From DASVTR01 sp033855775 (GTDB lineage: Bacteria > Acidobacteriota > Blastocatellia > Pyrinomonadales > Pyrinomonadaceae): 64,000 nt of DNA. The notes beneath the pieces are model-generated. The model was given only the letters and a program-made list of their open reading frames with translations. It was not told where the DNA came from and made no database searches. This document shows, piece by piece, positions 60,383-64,000 of this stretch. The DNA is taken from positions 86,486 through 150,485 of the forward strand of contig JAWVFT010000023.1 in the NCBI GenBank assembly GCA_033855775.1, written 5' to 3'. The position numbers and the translations under genes are program-made. Every line of letters starts with the position of its first letter. Position 1 is the first letter of the stretch.

Positions 60383-61285
60383 TTGTCGAAGCGTCGCGCA
60401 GAACAGACAACGGGCGGCAACAGTTTGCTGCTCGACTCGCCGATTCTCCTCGTGCTCCTCGCGTCCCTGCTGTGGAGCACGGGCGGACTCTTCATCAAGG
60501 CCACGTCGCTGAGCGCCTTTGAGCTAAGCTTTTGTCGCTCGCTGCTCGCCGCCCTGACCGTCGCTTTCTTTACACGACGCGAAGGCTTCGGACTCAACGC
60601 CGTGTCCGCGCTGGCCGCCTTGCTCTACGCCGCGCTCCTGCTGCTCTTCGTTATCGCCACCAAGCTGACGACCGCCGCCAACGCCATCTTCCTCCAATAC
60701 ACCGGGCCCATCTACGTGCTGCTGCTCGAACCGCTCTTCTACAAAGAACGCTTTCGCCGCAGCGACCTGCTGACCGTCGGAGCCTGCCTCGCAGGAATGT
60801 CGCTCTTCTTTGTCGGGAAACTAAGGCCGCAGGATGTCTCCGGCAATCTCACGGCGCTCGCCTCCGGCCTCTGTTTCGCTCTCTACTTTCTACTGCTCCG
60901 TCACCCGCGCGCCCAACAGGTCAATCGCGCTTCTTCCGTCATCTACGGCAATCTGCTGATTGTGCTCATCACCGCGCCCGCCGGTCTGGCGGCTCTTCCA
61001 AAGATGTCCGCTACCGACATCTTCAGCGTTTTCTTCCTTGGCGTCTTTCAAATCGGCGTCGCCTACACGCTCTTCACGCTCGGAATGGCGCGCGGCGTCA
61101 GGTCGCTCGACGCCGGCATCATCGGCTATATCGAGCCGGTGTTGAATCCCGTCTGGGTCTTTCTGGTTCTAGGCGAGAAGCCGTCCGTCTGGGCGCTCGT
61201 CGGCGGAGCCATCATCGTTGCCGCCGTCGTGACGCACACGCTGCGCGGCGCGCGCATGGCGCATAGCTTAAAGCAGGAGCGCTAA
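60383..61285 (+). CDS. EamA/DMT family transporter
   Basis: 300 aa, ten predicted helices in two EamA halves: SPILLVLLASLLWSTGGLFIKATSLSAFELSFCRSLLAALTVAFF and DAGIIGYIEPVLNPVWVFLVLGEKPSVWALVGGAIIVAAVV. Family members export amino acids or metabolites. It begins with a TTG start (no ribosome site seen), 8 nt after the 2Fe-2S gene. Substrate unknown. Confidence 0.88.
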   Translation: MSKRRAEQTTGGNSLLLDSPILLVLLASLLWSTGGLFIKATSLSAFELSFCRSLLAALTVAFFTRREGFGLNAVSALAALLYAALLLLFVIATKLTTAANAIFLQYTGPIYVLLLEPLFYKERFRRSDLLTVGACLAGMSLFFVGKLRPQDVSGNLTALASGLCFALYFLLLRHPRAQQVNRASSVIYGNLLIVLITAPAGLAALPKMSATDIFSVFFLGVFQIGVAYTLFTLGMARGVRSLDAGIIGYIEPVLNPVWVFLVLGEKPSVWALVGGAIIVAAVVTHTLRGARMAHSLKQER

Positions 61286-61473
61286 AACCATTCCGAAGAC
61301 AATGAAAACGATTGCTTTTCGCGCCTCCGAAAGGTTAATCTGCCCACACGTGGGTGCCATCTCGTTGCTTCCGCTGAGACAAACTTTTCGGCGGCTCTCC
61401 TTAGCACACACGAAGACTTCCCCCACGCCTGAGCGCCGCAGGAGACCATCGCTACACTGAGGCTTGGGACTGC

Positions 61474-61737
61474 TTAGATCAATGGCAATACGCTCTGCAT
61501 GATAGTCAAAACGATTTCTGCCACCGGGTCGGTCGTCGTCTCATCAGGCATCTGGTTGACGCCGGAGCCGTTAACTGGAGTGTCCGTCCCGTCTCCCGTC
61601 ACGGTTATGGACTGGCTCGGCGGCGGCGGCAGCGGGTCGTCTTTAACCGGAAAAGGCAGTTGTCCGGCAAAGGTTGAAGCACACAGCATCACGACCAGAA
61701 TAACGACCGCAGACCAGCGTCGCAGGCTATTCTTCAT
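61474..61737 (-). CDS. Small secreted protein (87 aa), unknown
   Basis: Signal peptide (MKNSLRRWSAVVILVVMLCASTFA) and a short mature part with LPPPPSQSITVTGDGTDTPVNGSGVNQMPDETT, ending in a hydrophobic VAEIVLTIMQSVLPLI. AGGAG lies 8 nt before the ATG. No family recognised. The hydrophobic tail could be a membrane or pore element. Confidence 0.65.
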   Translation of the reverse strand: MKNSLRRWSAVVILVVMLCASTFAGQLPFPVKDDPLPPPPSQSITVTGDGTDTPVNGSGVNQMPDETTTDPVAEIVLTIMQSVLPLI

Positions 61738-61887
61738 TCGATTTTCTCCTGGGAATTTTAAGTTAAACTACAAAATAATTGCGCTTAGCAATACTTGCAA
61801 GGAAACTTTCAAGCCTCGAAGCAGGCGCATAATAGCATCAAATCCGCTCCGAGCATGCTTGCCGCCCCACAGGAAGGAAAGGCTCAC

Positions 61888-64000
61888 ATGAAATTTCAGA
61901 CCTCGCTCACAGGCCGGATGGCGGATTTGCAATTCGACCAGACGGGGCGCGCGCTACAGCAATGTGAACTGGCAAGGCGGTTGGAGGAGTCCGGCAAGTA
62001 CGAGGCGGCGCGGGAGGCGATTAGCGAGTGGTGGCAGCGAATCGGCGCTCGCCCGCGCGTCGAGATGCTGGAACGAAGCGCCGCCGCGGAGGTGTTGTTG
62101 CGGGCCGGAGCCTTGTCCGGTTTCATCGGCAGCGCCACTCAAATCGAAGGGGCGCAGGAAAGCGCTAAAGATTTAATCGGCGAGAGCATCACAATCTTTG
62201 ACGCGCTACGGGAAACGGCGAAAGTAGCGGAGGCGAGCAGCTATCTGGCTCTCTGCTACTGGCGCGAGGGAGCTTTTGACGAAGCCCGCGTCATCCTTCA
62301 AGACGCATTGCGACGGCTGACGGATGAAGACACGGATGTCAAGGCTCTGGTGCTGCTGCGGGCGGCATCCTTCGAGATAGCGGCCACGCGCTATCAGGAC
62401 GCGCTGTCAATCTTGATGGAAGCCGCGCCGCTGTTTGAAGCGAGTCGCAGCCACATGCTGAAGGGCAAGTTTCATGGTGAGCTTGCCAACATGTTCGAGA
62501 TTCTAGGCCCGGCGGAGCAGCGGGAAGACTACATAGACCGCGCGCTGGTCGAGTATGCGGCGGCCAACTTTCATTTCGAGCAGGCGGGGCATACGGGCTA
62601 TCGCGCGCGCAGCGAGAACAATCTGGGCTTGCTCTTTCTCACCATTGGACGCTGCGCCGAAGCGCATGAGCATCTGGACCGCGCCCGTCGTCTCTTTTTC
62701 TCGCTGAAGGAGAGCGGCACCGTCGCGCACGTTGATGAGACGCGCGCTCGCGCCTTTCTCGCGCAGGGGCGCAACATGGAAGCCGAAAGGGCTGCGCGGG
62801 CGGCTGTTCGCGCCTTCGAGCGCGGCGATGAGAACGCGGCTTTGGCCGAGGCTTTGACGACTTTGGGAACGGCTCTCGCGCGTCTGGGCCAGCACGAGCA
62901 GGCGCGAGCTTTCTTCGAGCGCGCCGTCAAGGTGGCGCAGCAGGCGGGCGCGCAAAACAGCGCGGGGCTGGCAGCCGTGACGATGCTCGAAGAGTTGAGC
63001 GCGGCCCTTAAGAGTGAAGAGCGGCGCGAGCTTTACGAGCGCGCAGACGAGTTTCTAGCGGGCACGCAACATGCCGGAACGCTTCAACGCTTGCGTCATG
63101 CCGCGCGCCGCGTGTTGGCGGCGGAGCAACGCTCGACTGAACGCCCGGAGCCGAGCACGGAGACGTTTATTTACGCTTCGGATGAGAGCGCGCAACTGCT
63201 GCGCCATGCGCACAGGATTGCCGGAACGCCGCACGCGGCTCTGATTACAGGCGAGACTGGAACGGGCAAGAATCTGCTCGCGCGCTTGATTCATCGTTGG
63301 AGCGGTCGCTCTGGAAAGTTTGTTGAAATCGCTTGCGCGACTATTTCCGAAACGCCGTCGCGTCTCTTCGGCCATCGTAAAGGAAGCTTTGCGGGAGCCA
63401 CCGGAGACGTGGCGGGGGCGGCGCGCGAAGCGGCGGGCGGCACGCTCCTGCTCGACGACATTGGCGAACTGAGCATCACAGAGCAGACGAAGCTCTTGCG
63501 CTTGATTGAATACGGCGAGATTCATCCGCTCGGCGCGTCGCAGCCGGAGAGCATTGACTTGAGAATCGTCGCCACCGCCAACTCTCAGCTTCATGAAAAG
63601 TTGGCACACAAGCTTTTCCGCGAGGATTTGTTTTATAGACTGCAAGCCTTTCACGTCAGCATCCCGCCGCTCAGAGAACGTCCGGCGGATATTCCTGCGC
63701 TGGCCGAGCATTTCATCAAAGAAGCTGCGGGGCATCAGGGCGAGCGCGTCGAGTTTGCTCCCGAAGCCATCGCAGCCATGCAGCAGTTGCCGCTTCCGGG
63801 CAACGCGCACGAGCTTCGCGCGCTGATTGAACAAATAGCTCTGACGACGGCGGGAACAGTCATCACGAGCGCGGCTATCGAGACGCTGGCGTTGCGGCAA
63901 ACGATGCCGGACACGCTGGCCAACGTGTGGTCTGGTTGCCATCTGGACGAAGAGGTCAGGCTTTACGAAGGCAAACTCATACGGCAAGCCCTCGCCGCCA
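61888..64000 (+). CDS. TPR plus AAA+ sigma-54-activator-like protein (3' end outside window)
   Basis: Open for 704 codons from the ATG at 61888, ribosome site AGGAAAGG just upstream, and running off the right edge. Residues ~15-400 are TPR-type helical repeats (for instance SYLALCYWREGAFDEARVILQDAL and LGTALARLGQHEQARAFFERAV). The AAA+ domain starts near 430. Walker A is GETGTGKN (usual GETGTGKE), Walker B LLLDDIGEL, Arg finger REDLFYRL. The sigma-54 contact loop reads GSFAGA where GAFTGA is normal (near 501). A FIS-type DNA-binding domain would be beyond the edge. Function as a sigma-54 activator is doubtful because of the loop change. Confidence 0.8.
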   Translation, partial: MKFQTSLTGRMADLQFDQTGRALQQCELARRLEESGKYEAAREAISEWWQRIGARPRVEMLERSAAAEVLLRAGALSGFIGSATQIEGAQESAKDLIGESITIFDALRETAKVAEASSYLALCYWREGAFDEARVILQDALRRLTDEDTDVKALVLLRAASFEIAATRYQDALSILMEAAPLFEASRSHMLKGKFHGELANMFEILGPAEQREDYIDRALVEYAAANFHFEQAGHTGYRARSENNLGLLFLTIGRCAEAHEHLDRARRLFFSLKESGTVAHVDETRARAFLAQGRNMEAERAARAAVRAFERGDENAALAEALTTLGTALARLGQHEQARAFFERAVKVAQQAGAQNSAGLAAVTMLEELSAALKSEERRELYERADEFLAGTQHAGTLQRLRHAARRVLAAEQRSTERPEPSTETFIYASDESAQLLRHAHRIAGTPHAALITGETGTGKNLLARLIHRWSGRSGKFVEIACATISETPSRLFGHRKGSFAGATGDVAGAAREAAGGTLLLDDIGELSITEQTKLLRLIEYGEIHPLGASQPESIDLRIVATANSQLHEKLAHKLFREDLFYRLQAFHVSIPPLRERPADIPALAEHFIKEAAGHQGERVEFAPEAIAAMQQLPLPGNAHELRALIEQIALTTAGTVITSAAIETLALRQTMPDTLANVWSGCHLDEEVRLYEGKLIRQALAA

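Overview
This is a densely coded, GC-rich bacterial chromosome segment with about 63 protein genes on both strands, one tRNA-Ser(GCU), and an unusual load of short-period repeats. The gene content suggests Acidobacteriota, most likely class Blastocatellia. The pointers are a complete alternative complex III (ACIII) operon fused to a caa3-type oxidase operon, M61 and S9 peptidases, small secreted NTF2-like proteins, and DUF4956 next to ppk1. This placement is inferred from content only; no phylogenetic marker was compared.

Layout. 1-13.4 kb holds scattered housekeeping genes: an enoyl-CoA hydratase, an M61 peptidase, thioredoxin, DoxX, an MFS exporter, DUF488, CYTH, a fused aconitase-family enzyme, an OB-fold lipoprotein, tRNA-Ser, DUF421 and gltX. 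13.5-14.9 kb holds a DUF937-like gene and a reverse-strand unit with a promoter, a perfect 16S-tail complement, many hairpins and an intrinsic terminator but almost no coding capacity, so probably a structured RNA. 14.9-22.5 kb carries hutI, an S9 peptidase, an NTF2-like protein, an esterase and a UvrD helicase. 22.5-28.6 kb is an accessory region: 21-nt tandem repeats, a VapBC45-like toxin-antitoxin pair, a tandem triplication of a small-ORF plus HTH cassette whose six cistrons all overlap start to stop, a receiver-like protein, and two coiled-coil proteins. 28.7-44 kb returns to housekeeping: ybaB-recR, pyrE, Nudix, a triple-repeat Zn protein, a secreted phosphatase, DUF4956-ppk1, a GHMP kinase, DedA, Usp and a ROK kinase.

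44.4-58.5 kb is one respiratory cluster: actABCDEF, a membrane-anchored gene, SCO1/SenC, and cytochrome oxidase subunits II, I, III and IV. Together these would take electrons from quinol through ACIII cytochromes to the caa3-type oxidase, with SCO supplying copper to CuA. The right end has a zinc-ribbon membrane protein, a 2Fe-2S protein, an EamA transporter, a tiny secreted protein and a TPR/AAA+ (sigma-54 activator-like) gene that runs off the edge.

The most striking cross-cutting feature is a set of at least 12 hairpin elements, mostly between genes, whose arms are degenerate tandem arrays of a 7-nt unit (two elements use 8 nt). The 7-mer differs from place to place and the second arm is inverted. 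Three further loci carry tandem 21-nt (3 x 7) repeats, two of them at gene 5' ends. These are the main candidates for undescribed biology, along with the HTH cassette triplication and the putative RNA.
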